Of a DNA stretch of 35,056 nucleotides, positions 7,072 to 14,082 are shown in pieces (position 1 is the first letter of the stretch; every line of letters starts with the position of its first letter). Position numbers and translations under genes: made by a program. Under the pieces are notes generated by a model. The model ran no database searches. It worked only from the letters and a program-made list of their open reading frames with translations, and was not told the origin of the DNA. This DNA is from an uncultured bacterium (GTDB taxonomy: Bacteria; Bacillota; Clostridia; Oscillospirales; Acutalibacteraceae), in the NCBI GenBank assembly GCA_949283655.1, contig CASDTH010000020.1, forward strand, positions 1 through 35,056, in the 5' to 3' direction.

Positions 7072-7110
7072 GGGGAGCAGAGCCAGCTGGCTCTGCTCCC
7101 CTTCCTCTTT
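7072..7110 (+). terminator. Terminator of ppk1-pfkA, probably bidirectional
   Basis: GGGGAGCAGAGCCAG (7072-7086) pairs perfectly with CTGGCTCTGCTCCCC (7087-7101), followed by TTCCTCTTT on the plus strand. On the minus strand it also lies just past the small ORF at 7150-7263. Confidence 0.8.
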
Positions 7111-7149
7111 CGCAGCACGGGTCCGTCTGCGGGGCGCGTCGGTTTCTCC

Positions 7150-7263
7150 TCAACGAAGCATTCGGTTTAATAAAGAAATAGGGTTCACAAAAATCCACAC
7201 ATACCACAACATCAAGCTGGCCATGAGCCCTTCCTGCCCGCTGCCTGTTCCATCCAGCCGCAT
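7150..7263 (-). CDS. Candidate 37-aa hydrophobic small protein
   Basis: An ORF of 37 codons starts with ATG at 7263, preceded by a perfect AGGAGGTG site 7 bases upstream. The middle is hydrophobic and aromatic (LMASLMLWYVWIFVNPISLL) with a basic end (NRMLR), consistent with a short membrane peptide. It follows the GT8 gene (stop at 7311) by 47 bases on the same strand, so it would be the last gene of that transcript, with the hairpin at 7072-7101 beyond it. I recognise no family. Evidence for translation is only the ribosome site and composition. Confidence 0.45.
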   Translation of the reverse strand: MRLDGTGSGQEGLMASLMLWYVWIFVNPISLLNRMLR

Positions 7264-7310
7264 CCGTCTGCACCTCCTGCCGGGGCCTGATTTCCTTTTT
7301 CACCGTGCCT

Positions 7311-8174
7311 CTATGCGATACTCACTACCGGTTGTATCCTGCCCTGCTTGGTTTCATCCTCTTCCACACATCCGCTGTAGCGCTCATAGAAGCAGCCAAG
7401 CCGTCCTTTGTAATCCGCCTTCCAGGGCTTGCTTTTGCCGCAATAGTGCACGATAACCACATTTTTAGCCACCCACTCCATATCCACATGACGGCTGGGG
7501 CGTGTGAGCAGATTGTGGTTAAGCAGATACCGGTCATCCAGATTATAGAGCAGCGCGTCCACCGGCAGAATGCTGCCCCCGTACATACCGTTGAGGATAT
7601 CCTGATCGAGAAGGTAGAGCTTCTTCCGGTTCTCCTGAATATAGTCAAACACGGCCTGCACATCCTGCACCTCGCGCAGTAGCTCCAGGTTCATCAGCAT
7701 GACGCCCGCGTTGATATACCGGCTACCCTCCGGCATGTGCAGCCGCGTCCGGTTCAGCCACTGCATCGGGCCAAACTGATGAGAGGCCGCCGCAAACAGG
7801 TTGCCCTTGAAATCCAGGCGGTATAGCCGGTCAATGGGATGCACTACCACCAGGTCCGGGTCCAAATACAGCACCCGGTTGATCTCCCGCGGGAGGAGCT
7901 GTGCAGCAAACAGGCGGTAATAGGTCTCCTTCGGCAGCCGCTCCAAAACGGGCGCATCCGAAAACATGGCGGCCGGCACCCGGATATTCACAAGCTCACA
8001 GCGCTGCATTGGCACATGCTTCTTCAAATAGCAAAAATCCTGCTCTGTCAGCGACGAGTGCGCCACAAAAACACGGAAATCCCGGTTTGTGTTGGAGGAG
8101 AGCAGGGAGTTGAGCATCACGGCCAAAGGTTTGATGTAGCCGGAGTTGAGCGTTACTAATATATTCATTTTCAT
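7311..8174 (-). CDS. GT8-family glycosyltransferase
   Basis: This 287-aa protein is of the glycosyltransferase family 8 type (LgtC/GatL-like). The N-terminus MKMNILVTLNSGYIKPLAVMLNSLL is the nucleotide-binding strand and helix. YLDPDLVVVHPIDRLY carries the DXD metal/UDP-sugar motif near residue 100. SRYINAGVMLMNLELLR and LLDQDILNGMYGG are the usual acceptor-site segments, and VIVHYCGKSKPW is the C-terminal HxxGxxKPW motif. It likely transfers a glucose or galactose residue from UDP-sugar to a cell-surface glycan. Start at 8174 is chosen for GGGAGGG about 8 bases upstream. Fifty bases upstream lies a repeated TTTTGTAA motif of unknown meaning. Confidence 0.9.
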   Translation of the reverse strand: MKMNILVTLNSGYIKPLAVMLNSLLSSNTNRDFRVFVAHSSLTEQDFCYLKKHVPMQRCELVNIRVPAAMFSDAPVLERLPKETYYRLFAAQLLPREINRVLYLDPDLVVVHPIDRLYRLDFKGNLFAAASHQFGPMQWLNRTRLHMPEGSRYINAGVMLMNLELLREVQDVQAVFDYIQENRKKLYLLDQDILNGMYGGSILPVDALLYNLDDRYLLNHNLLTRPSRHVDMEWVAKNVVIVHYCGKSKPWKADYKGRLGCFYERYSGCVEEDETKQGRIQPVVSIA

Positions 8175-8273
8175 AAAAGTACCCTCCCGCTTTGTTTTAA
8201 AATCTGCCCTCATCATAAAGGCCGCAGCTTACAAAAAAGTTACAAAATTCTTGCGGAAGGCTTTTGTTTGCAT

Positions 8274-8312
8274 GAAAAAACGGTTGCATCCATACGCTTT
8301 TGGATGCAACCG
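8274..8312 (-). terminator. Terminator of galM
   Basis: CGGTTGCATCC (8281-8291) pairs perfectly with GGATGCAACCG (8302-8312). On the minus strand a run of T residues follows (8274-8280), just past the galM stop. Confidence 0.85.
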
Positions 8313-8345
8313 TTCAACGAATATGGGCGCAAAAAGGCCGACGGA

Positions 8346-9395
8346 TCAATCCCGCACAGAGAATTGGAATTCCGTCGTGCTCACAAAGGGCTCTCCGGCG
8401 CGGAACACACAGGAAGGGAACTCCGGCTGATTGGGGGAATCGGGGTAGAACTGCGTTTCCAGGCAGAAGCCTGTGCGCCTTGCAACCGGCTTCCCGCCCT
8501 TGCCGGGGTGCCCGCTAAGGAAATTGCCCGTGTAAAGCTGCACGCCGGGCAAGTCCGTCAAAAAGCGCATGGTACGGCCGCTGTTGGGCTCATACACCTC
8601 GCCTGCCTCCCGCAGCGAGCCATCCCAATGATCAATGCAGAAATTGTGATCATACCCTTCACAGGAGGCAACCGGCGCATAGCTGGAATCAAGCCCCTCG
8701 CTGAGCGCTTTCGGCGTGCGAAAATCAAACGGCGTGCCTGTCACATCGCGCAATTCTCCCGTGGGGATGTTGCGCGCATCCGTCGGCGTAAAAAAGCTTG
8801 CGTTCAGCCGCAGAATATGGCCGCCAATCTCGCCTGCATCATAGCCGCCGAGATTGAAATAAGCATGGTTTGTCAAATTTAAAATGGTATCCCGGTCCGA
8901 TACCGCGTGGTATTCAATGCGCAGCGCATTTTCCTCTGTGAGCGTATAGGTCACGCGCGCCGTCACCCGGCCAGGGAAGCCCTGCGCCCCCTCCGGGCTT
9001 TCATAGCTCAGGCGCAGCGCATTTTCGCCAAGCGGCAGCGCATCCCAAACGGCGTGCGAAAACTCTCCCCCGCCGTGCAGGCAGGTGATCCCATTTTCAT
9101 TCCGGGTCACATGATATTCCTCGCCGCCCAGCCGGAACGCGCCGTCCGCAATTCTGTTTGCATAGCGCCCTACCAGCATGCCCTGATAATCGGAATAGTT
9201 CAGATGGCCCTCCAGCGTGTCAAAACCGGCCAAAATATCTGCGAAGCGGCCGGCCCGATCCGGCATATACAGGCTGTTCAGCGTGCCTCCATAGGTTAAT
9301 ATGCAGGCGCGCGCGCCGTTTTGGTTCTCCAGCGTATAGCACTCCACCGCCCTGCCGTCCGGCAGGGTGCCAAACAGGCTTTTTTGAATGCTCAT
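8346..9395 (-). CDS. galM: Aldose 1-epimerase (mutarotase)
   Basis: This 349-aa galactose mutarotase interconverts the alpha and beta anomers of galactose or glucose before the Leloir pathway. Visible family segments are LVGRYANRIADGAF, GGGEFSHAVWD, NLTNHAYFNLGG with the catalytic His, and GVQLYTGNFL with FCLETQFYPDSPNQPEFPS, which carries the catalytic Glu. The ATG at 9395 is preferred over the in-frame GTG at 9404 because AAAGGGAG lies 8 bases upstream of the ATG. It has its own consensus promoter (9452-9481) and terminator (8274-8312), so it is monocistronic. The product fits functionally with lacZ at 20341-23469, although the genes are not linked. Confidence 0.95.
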   Translation of the reverse strand: MSIQKSLFGTLPDGRAVECYTLENQNGARACILTYGGTLNSLYMPDRAGRFADILAGFDTLEGHLNYSDYQGMLVGRYANRIADGAFRLGGEEYHVTRNENGITCLHGGGEFSHAVWDALPLGENALRLSYESPEGAQGFPGRVTARVTYTLTEENALRIEYHAVSDRDTILNLTNHAYFNLGGYDAGEIGGHILRLNASFFTPTDARNIPTGELRDVTGTPFDFRTPKALSEGLDSSYAPVASCEGYDHNFCIDHWDGSLREAGEVYEPNSGRTMRFLTDLPGVQLYTGNFLSGHPGKGGKPVARRTGFCLETQFYPDSPNQPEFPSCVFRAGEPFVSTTEFQFSVRD

Positions 9396-9451
9396 CACAG
9401 CCACTCCCTTTGAATCAAAAATAAAAATGAGGGAGGTCTCTCCCCCGTTTG

Positions 9452-9481
9452 ATTATAGTGGAAGCCTTTCCCGTTTGTCAA
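9452..9481 (-). promoter_or_regulatory. Sigma-A promoter of galM
   Basis: On the minus strand TTGACA (9476-9481), an 18-bp spacer and TATAAT (9452-9457). Confidence 0.85.
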
Positions 9482-9720
9482 CCTGAAACAGGCCTACGCT
9501 CCTCTCCCGCACATTGCAGAGAATGAAAATTCCTTTTGCCAAGCGCCTTGCGTTGCCTTCCCTCTTATAACGGGCATACTTGTTTCAGATTGAAAAAATA
9601 AAACATCATAAAAAAATTATATATATTTATCTTCATAGCATTCGTCTAATGTCAACTAATGACGATTTTGTTCATATGCTGTACTCATCTAATTGTAAAA
9701 CGGGAGATGAGCATACGCAT

Positions 9721-9966
9721 ATGGCGAAGAGCACTAGGCCAGACGGCAATAAAAATTGGGTGGGGAAACGGATTGCAGCGCTTCGCAAGGAAAAAGGGCT
9801 TTCCCAAAACGATGTGGCAATTTATTTGCAAAACCACGGCGTAGATATTACCAAAAACGCAATCCAGCTGTCGGAGCACGGGAACCGCTATATCCGCGAT
9901 ATGGAGCTGTATTCCATTGCCAAAGCGCTAGGCGTCTCCATGGACGAGCTCTTCAAAGAGCCTTAA
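9721..9966 (+). CDS. XRE-family helix-turn-helix regulator (81 aa)
   Basis: This small Cro/CI-type DNA-binding protein has the helix-turn-helix at about residues 10-70 (KNWVGKRIAALRKEKGLSQN, then NAIQLSEHGNRYIRDMELYS and KALGVSMDELF). The ATG at 9721 begins the homologous part; GGGAG lies 14 bases upstream, rather far, and the open frame extends upstream to 9580 without a better ribosome site, so the start is uncertain. Upstream sequence (9590-9640) is unusually A+T-rich. TCGTC...GACGA (9642-9665), an inverted repeat overlapping a CTAATG direct repeat, may be an operator. It stands alone between the divergent galM gene and the ABC-F operon; its target is unknown. Confidence 0.8.
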   Translation: MAKSTRPDGNKNWVGKRIAALRKEKGLSQNDVAIYLQNHGVDITKNAIQLSEHGNRYIRDMELYSIAKALGVSMDELFKEP

Positions 9967-10000
9967 AAAGGGGATTCAAGCGCTTTTTCCGGCAAAGCGC

Positions 10001-10029
10001 TTGACGAACCCTTTGGATTCCGTTATAGT
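10001..10029 (+). promoter_or_regulatory. Sigma-A promoter of ABC-F operon leader
   Basis: TTGACG (10001-10006), a 17-bp spacer and TATAGT (10024-10029). Transcription should begin near 10036, leaving a ~270-nt leader before the ABC-F gene. Confidence 0.85.
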
Positions 10030-10075
10030 AGACAAGATCGATCATTTCTCATTTCAAGAAAGTGAGGCGGGCAAA

Positions 10076-10141
10076 GTGTATCTGCATTTTCTGCACAAAG
10101 CGGTAAAACCGGCAGTCCTTCTGCCCGTGCGCGCAGGGTAG
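10076..10141 (+). CDS. Leader peptide of ABC-F gene (21 aa)
   Basis: A GTG-started ORF of 21 codons encodes MYLHFLHKAVKPAVLLPVRA followed by G and a stop at 10141. GAGGCGG lies 6 bases upstream. It is the first ORF of the transcript and ends 32 bases before the hairpin at 10174-10206. Short peptides in this position upstream of ABC-F resistance genes are known to stall ribosomes when a drug is bound, changing RNA folding. The hydrophobic sequence resembles such peptides. The role is inferred from layout. Confidence 0.65.
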   Translation: MYLHFLHKAVKPAVLLPVRAG

Positions 10142-10173
10142 GCTTGTGCCTGGCCCTCTTATGCAGCATGAGC

Positions 10174-10207
10174 AAAAGCGCCTCTGGTTTTGCCAGAGGC
10201 GCTTTTT
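10174..10207 (+). terminator. Attenuator hairpin in ABC-F leader
   Basis: AAAAGCGCCTCTGG (10174-10187) pairs perfectly with CCAGAGGCGCTTTT (10193-10206) and ends in a T run. GTGCCTGGC (about 10146-10154) can pair with GCCA..GGCGC in the 3' arm, giving a possible competing structure. The hairpin lies ~100 bases before the ABC-F start, where it would stop most transcripts. Confidence 0.8.
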
Positions 10208-10307
10208 GTTTCATTTGATTTCTCTGCATGGGGGCTCTTTTTGCGGTCTGCTGCGCCAGGAGCAACCGGCCGGCCCAATCCATGCGGATATTGGGAGGAC
10301 GGATGAT

Positions 10308-11831
10308 ATGCTTACATTCAAACACATTTCGATAGAGCAGCGGGAGAGTGGCCGCGAGTTGCTGCACGATTTCAGCTTTACCCTGCGGCCGGGGGACCGG
10401 GCCGCCATCATCGGGGAAGAGGGCAACGGGAAAAGCTCCCTGCTAAAACTGATCTGCGAGCCGGATGCCCTACGCAGCTATTGCCGCGTCTCCGGTCAGG
10501 TGGATTTGCAGGGCGGCCTGCCGGGCTATCTGCCGCAGCGCCCTGATCCTGCTCTGTTGCGTATGCCGGTGCAAGCGCTCTTCCCGGACGGGCCGGATTA
10601 CAGCCTTCTGGCGCAGCTGTCCGTTCCGCCCGAAGCTCCGTTTGCCCAGCGGCCGCTTTTCTCCTTTTCCGGCGGAGAGCGCATCAAGCTGCTCCTGCTG
10701 CGCACATTGATGCGCGAGCCGGATTTTTTGCTGCTGGATGAGCCGACGAACGATATTGATTTGCACGCCCTGAGGTGGCTGGAGCAGTTTCTTTTGGCTG
10801 CCAGGGTGCCGGTGCTTTATGTCTCCCATGATGAAACCCTGCTCGAGCGCACGGCAAACGTGATCATCCACCTAGAGCAGGTGTGCCGTAAGACAAAGGC
10901 ACAGCACACCATTGAGCGGATGAGCTATTCAGACTATATTGAGCGCAGGCGGAGCGCGCTGGCCAAGCAGGAGCAAATTGCCGCAAAGCAACGGGCAGAT
11001 CAGCGCGCAAAGGAGGATCGGTGGCGTCAAATTTACCAGCGGGTAGAGCACGAGCAGAGAGTCATCAGCCGCTCCAATCCCGGCGGGGCACGGCTGCTCA
11101 AAAAAAAGATGCACGCCGTGAAATCCCAGCAAAAACGCATGGAGCGGGCGGAGGAGGATTTCCTCGATTTCCCCGATCCAGAGGAGGCTGTGGAGCTGTT
11201 TTTTGATCCCACGCTGCATTTTCCCAACGGAAAGGAGGCCCTGTCCTTCACCCTGCCTAAGCTGCAAGTTGACGGCCGGCTTCTGTCTCAAAACCTGCAG
11301 CTGACGCTGACCGGCCCCGTACACGCCGCCCTGGTGGGCGATAACGGAGCGGGTAAAACCACGCTGCTGCGCACCATTTGGGAGCAACTGCGCACTCGCA
11401 CGGACATCCGCGCAGGCTATATGCCGCAGGATTATCTTACCGTGCTGGAGGGGGACAAAACGCCGGTGGAGCTCCTCTGGGATGGCGAGGGCAAAGAATC
11501 GCTTACCCTTGCGCGCACCAGGCTTGGCAGCATGAAGTTCACGGTGGAGGAGATGGAGCAGCCGGCCGCTGCGCTCAGTGGGGGCCAGCAGGCGAAGCTC
11601 TGCCTGCTCAAGCTCCTGCTGGGTGGCTGCAACGTGCTTTTGCTCGATGAGCCGACCAGAAATCTTAGCCCCTTGACCGGGCCGGTGCTGCGTGAGGCAC
11701 TGCGCCATTTTGGCGGCGCATTCCTGTGCGCCACGCACGACCGCAAGCTGGTTTCCGAGGTCTGCGCAGAGGTCTACCGTCTTTCCCCAGCAGGGCTGGA
11801 GCGTCTGCCGGTTGACCATTATGACTTTTGA
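10308..11831 (+). CDS. ABC-F family ATPase, probable ribosome-protection type
   Basis: This 507-aa soluble protein has two ABC domains and no membrane segments. Domain 1 carries GEEGNGKSS (Walker A, near residue 37), FSGGERIKLLLLRTL (signature) and FLLLDEPTND (Walker B). A charged interdomain linker, rich in Lys, Arg and Gln (about residues 190-290), is the region that reaches into the ribosome in this family. Domain 2 carries GDNGAGKTT, LSGGQQAKLCLLKLLLGG and VLLLDEPTRNLSP. The ATG at 10308 follows GGGAGG by 9-10 bases; frames extending upstream cross the attenuator and are not used. The leader peptide plus attenuator is typical of drug-inducible ABC-F genes conferring resistance to lincosamides, streptogramins or pleuromutilins. 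Resistance itself is inference. Confidence 0.88.
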   Translation: MLTFKHISIEQRESGRELLHDFSFTLRPGDRAAIIGEEGNGKSSLLKLICEPDALRSYCRVSGQVDLQGGLPGYLPQRPDPALLRMPVQALFPDGPDYSLLAQLSVPPEAPFAQRPLFSFSGGERIKLLLLRTLMREPDFLLLDEPTNDIDLHALRWLEQFLLAARVPVLYVSHDETLLERTANVIIHLEQVCRKTKAQHTIERMSYSDYIERRRSALAKQEQIAAKQRADQRAKEDRWRQIYQRVEHEQRVISRSNPGGARLLKKKMHAVKSQQKRMERAEEDFLDFPDPEEAVELFFDPTLHFPNGKEALSFTLPKLQVDGRLLSQNLQLTLTGPVHAALVGDNGAGKTTLLRTIWEQLRTRTDIRAGYMPQDYLTVLEGDKTPVELLWDGEGKESLTLARTRLGSMKFTVEEMEQPAAALSGGQQAKLCLLKLLLGGCNVLLLDEPTRNLSPLTGPVLREALRHFGGAFLCATHDRKLVSEVCAEVYRLSPAGLERLPVDHYDF

Positions 11832-11899
11832 GCTTCTCAACCGGATCGCACAAATCGTTCACGATCCTGTTATTTCTATGTAACTATTTTCGAAAGAAA

Positions 11900-11934
11900 T
11901 TACAATTTGTAACCATTCGCATGTAACCGTTACA
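11900..11934 (+). promoter_or_regulatory. Twin 13-bp palindromes, candidate operators
   Basis: TTACAATTTGTAA (11900-11912) and TGTAACCGTTACA (11922-11934) are each perfect palindromes about a central base, with centres 22 bp apart, about two helical turns. They lie 54 bp upstream of a TATAAT (11988-11993) that precedes the 43-aa membrane peptide. This spacing favours a dimeric regulator binding twice on one face of the DNA. Confidence 0.55.
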
Positions 11935-11987
11935 AAAGTGTACCGAACTGTAATCAAAATCGTGTTTATTTCCCACAGGCGCCGCCC

Positions 11988-11993
11988 TATAAT
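11988..11993 (+). promoter_or_regulatory. -10 element of 43-aa peptide gene
   Basis: TATAAT lies 33 bp before the start codon. The -35 position (TTTATT, spacer 17) is poor, so an activator bound to the upstream palindromes is plausible. Confidence 0.55.
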
Positions 11994-12025
11994 AAAAGCA
12001 AGATCAGATAAAGGAGCGGAGCTAT

Positions 12026-12157
12026 ATGAAAGCCTTTCTCAAAAGCAAAAAAAGCATGATTCTTTCTCTCGCGATTATCGCCTCTCTCTTTGTAACGGCA
12101 GTTGTCATTGCTCTGCTTTTCAATGACGTTACGCCGGCAACCATGTTAGCGGTTTAA
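12026..12157 (+). CDS. 43-aa single-span membrane peptide
   Basis: The ORF starts with ATG at 12026 after a strong AAAGGAG site and encodes MKAFLKSKKSMILSLAIIAS, then LFVTAVVIALLFNDVTPATM and LAV. A basic N-terminus followed by about 23 hydrophobic residues predicts one membrane helix with the N-terminus inside. It has its own promoter, two upstream palindromes and a strong terminator (12210-12249), so it is a self-contained transcription unit. I recognise no family. Possible roles are a membrane regulatory peptide, a toxin-like peptide or a stress peptide; none is shown by sequence. Confidence 0.7.
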   Translation: MKAFLKSKKSMILSLAIIASLFVTAVVIALLFNDVTPATMLAV

Positions 12158-12209
12158 TTGCCCACATCCGGGAAGAACCTTTCTTCCCGTTTCCCCTCCA
12201 TATCAAAAG

Positions 12210-12249
12210 CAGCGCCGGATTGCATTGATCCGGCGCTGTCTTTTTTTCC
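12210..12249 (+). terminator. Terminator of 43-aa peptide gene
   Basis: CAGCGCCGGAT (12210-12220) pairs perfectly with ATCCGGCGCTG (12228-12238), followed by CTTTTTTT. Confidence 0.9.
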
Positions 12250-12310
12250 TCCTTTTCGCATACGGTAAAGTAGATAAAACCTTTTGTATACGATAAAATC
12301 TTAACAATCT

Positions 12311-12420
12311 TTCTCCACATTTTGGATTTCTCCGGCGATTTCCTTTCCCCACTCAAAAGAACCGTCCGGTTATCCACACTTTCCACCGAGTTTTCCACAG
12401 CTTTGCACATGTTTTCAACT
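12311..12420 (+). other. Array of DnaA-box-like nonamers
   Basis: One perfect TTATCCACA (12370-12378), two single-mismatch copies, TTCTCCACA (12311-12319) and TTTTCCACA (12391-12399), and degenerate copies starting at 12379, 12401 and 12412 all point the same way. From 12370 onward they recur every 9-12 bp. A+T-rich sequence lies to the left (12250-12310). No dnaA or dnaN gene is in the window. This accounts for most of the gene-free stretch 12250-12536. Confidence 0.5.
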
Positions 12421-12536
12421 ATACCGCTCGTATAACCCGGTTTTTACCAGTGCCTTTTCCATCCTCTTCCGAATAAAGCTTTAGGGAATCGCCTACAATA
12501 GGGACAGAAAAAGCACAGGAAAAGGGAGGATGCGTC

Positions 12537-12797
12537 GTGATCAAAGGGGTTAACCGCCAGGTGGTAGAGGTCAGCGATACGGGTAGTGAATATTTTGAGC
12601 GGATTTTATTTATCGTCAAGCCGGAATACGCGGCTGTCAGCGAGGGGAAGGTGCGCGAGCGCGTGGAGCAGATTGCGCAATCCACAGGTGCTCCACCCCC
12701 TACAAAGCGAAAGCGCAGGCCGTTCCTCACTGCAGCAAAGCTAGCTGCGGCTGCCAGCATCGGCGCAGCGGCTGCCACGCTGATCGCACATCTCTAA
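12537..12797 (+). CDS. Conserved clostridial hypothetical protein (86 aa)
   Basis: GTG start at 12537 with AGGGAGG seven bases upstream. The N-terminal ~45 residues (IKGVNRQVVEVSDTGSEYFE, then RILFIVKPEYA) resemble a small protein conserved in Clostridia with no known function. A Pro/Lys/Arg-rich hinge (APPPTKRKRRP) is followed by an Ala-rich hydrophobic C-terminus (LAAAASIGAAAATLIAHL) that may be a membrane anchor. A hairpin terminator follows at 12802-12845. The gene lies directly downstream of the DnaA-box-like array; whether this is functional is unknown. Confidence 0.8.
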   Translation: MIKGVNRQVVEVSDTGSEYFERILFIVKPEYAAVSEGKVRERVEQIAQSTGAPPPTKRKRRPFLTAAKLAAAASIGAAAATLIAHL

Positions 12798-12801
12798 ACG
12801 G

Positions 12802-12845
12802 AAAATCCCGCAGTCTGCCGGTATAAGCAGCCTGTGGGATTTTTT
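12802..12845 (+). terminator. Terminator after 86-aa gene
   Basis: AAAATCCCGCAG (12802-12813) pairs with CTGTGGGATTTT (12832-12843), with one G-U pair, and ends in a T run. Confidence 0.75.
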
Positions 12846-12888
12846 CGGCCGGTAAGCTTCTCCGGGTGAGGATCAATCCCCTCTACGG

Positions 12889-13197
12889 TCATTTCATCTG
12901 CTCCATCAACCGCAATAAGAGGCGCTTTTGCTCCGCAGAAAGCCTGTTCCATTTGCCTATGAGCTGCACCTGATCTTCCGTCAGGTAGGTAAAAGCCTCC
13001 TCTTCCGCAAAAAATTGTGCGAGCGTCAAATCAAACGCTTTGCATATTTTCTCAAGAGAAGGGATGGAAGGCGTCATATTCTTGCGAAACCAGGAGGAAA
13101 TTGTGGATTGCGGCAAACCGGAATGTACAGAAAGCTCATATTCCGTCCAACCATGCGCAAGCCGGTATTTTGTAATGGTATCCAGTACGCGCGCCAT
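12889..13197 (-). CDS. XRE-family helix-turn-helix regulator (102 aa)
   Basis: This small repressor-type protein carries its helix-turn-helix at about residues 5-62 (ITKYRLAHGWTEYELSVHSG, LPQSTISSWFRK, SLEKICKAFDLTLAQFF). A C-terminal helical tail (LIGKWNRLSAEQKRLLLRLM) resembles the extension common in clostridial XRE proteins. The ATG at 13197 follows AAAGTGGTGAT. The promoter region to its right contains TTTCGTATATT twice (13218-13228 and 13263-13273), which may be autoregulatory sites. The target is unknown; the 86-aa gene is convergent to it. Confidence 0.88.
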   Translation of the reverse strand: MARVLDTITKYRLAHGWTEYELSVHSGLPQSTISSWFRKNMTPSIPSLEKICKAFDLTLAQFFAEEEAFTYLTEDQVQLIGKWNRLSAEQKRLLLRLMEQMK

Positions 13198-13217
13198 ACG
13201 ATCACCACTTTATAACG

Positions 13218-13273
13218 TTTCGTATATTGTAAAACGATAAAGCGTTGCACTTTAATAATCATTTTCGTATATT
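13218..13273 (-). promoter_or_regulatory. Direct repeats upstream of XRE gene
   Basis: TTTCGTATATT occurs at 13218-13228 and 13263-13273, each followed by an A+T-rich GCGATA or ACGATAA-like segment. A related TATACGATAAAA lies at about 12287-12298. Likely binding sites of the adjacent regulator. Confidence 0.4.
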
Positions 13274-13350
13274 TTATGCGATATTATTCACATCAATGGG
13301 AATAATATGACGATCGGATCCTTCCTTCCACAGGCTTCGCCGCTAACGGC

Positions 13351-13393
13351 AAAGGGCTGCTGCGGATGCAGATTGCATCCGCAGCAGCCCTTT
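13351..13393. terminator. Strong hairpin ending the ABC importer operon
   Basis: Twenty bases (13351-13370, AAAGGGCTGCTGCGGATGCA) pair perfectly with 13374-13393 across a 3-nt loop. The T tract is short on both strands, but the position 15 bp past the ATPase stop supports a terminator or 3' stabiliser. Confidence 0.7.
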
Positions 13394-13407
13394 CTGCATG
13401 TCCGCGC

Positions 13408-14082
13408 CTATTCCCCGCGCGCCTGTTCCAACTGGCGGCAATATTCTCGAATTTGCCCCGCATCGCGGCCTAGCTGCGGGAGCGGGAGCCTCACCTCCCG
13501 CAGCACCTGCAAGGGCGGGCCGCCCAGCAGGAGCACTGTATCTGCCATGGTGGCCGCCTCTACCAGCTCATGCGTCACCAGCAGGGTAGGCTTCCCCTGC
13601 ATGGAGCGCATGGCGCAAGCGATCACCGATGCCCTTGTGGCATCGTCAAGCGCTTTAAATGGCTCATCCAGCAAAAACAAATCGCCGTCGTAGGCTAACG
13701 CCCGCGCAATCGCCACCCGCCTGCGCATACCGCCGCTGAGCTCGCCCGGCAGCTTTCGCCGGGCCGCCGCCAGGCCCATTTTCTCCAGCCACAGGGCAGC
13801 ATCCGCCTTGGGTGCCGCCAAAGCAATGTTTTGCTCCGCCGTGCACCAGGGCAGCAGCCGGTCCTCTTGAAACACCATGGAGATTCGCTTGCCTGCCAGG
13901 CCGGTGATGGAGCCGCCATCTGCCCGCTCCAGCCCGGCAATCAGGCGCAGCAGCGTCGTTTTCCCACAGCCGGAGGGGCCACAGAGGGCCGTAACGCCCC
14001 TTCCTGGGAGAGCCAGCGAGAAATTCAAGAGCACTGCCTGGCCAGCGTAATCTTTCTTGAGATGCTGTATTTCCACCATCAT
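13408..14082 (-). CDS. ABC transporter ATPase (NitT/TauT type)
   Basis: This 224-aa ATPase subunit of an importer carries Walker A CGPSGCGKTT near residue 35, Q-loop FQEDRLLPW, signature LSGGMRRRVAIARAL, Walker B DLFLLDEPFKALD and the H-loop LVTHELVEAA. It resembles the SsuB/TauB/NitT class. Start at 14082 overlaps the permease stop by 4 bases (ATGA) and is preceded by AAGGAGG; the longer frame extending into the permease is spurious. It is the third gene of a binding protein-permease-ATPase operon ended by the hairpin at 13351-13393. The short length and unbroken motifs indicate a functional subunit. The substrate is not evident. Confidence 0.93.
   Translation of the reverse strand: MMVEIQHLKKDYAGQAVLLNFSLALPGRGVTALCGPSGCGKTTLLRLIAGLERADGGSITGLAGKRISMVFQEDRLLPWCTAEQNIALAAPKADAALWLEKMGLAAARRKLPGELSGGMRRRVAIARALAYDGDLFLLDEPFKALDDATRASVIACAMRSMQGKPTLLVTHELVEAATMADTVLLLGGPPLQVLREVRLPLPQLGRDAGQIREYCRQLEQARGE

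Noticed and set aside
10929..11840. 303-aa open frame antisense to the ABC-F gene
   Set aside because: Complete overlap with conserved ABC motifs on the other strand.
12129..12410. 93-aa minus-strand frame
   Set aside because: Its N-terminal repeats are simply the translation of the DnaA-box-like array; no ribosome site, and it overlaps a terminator.
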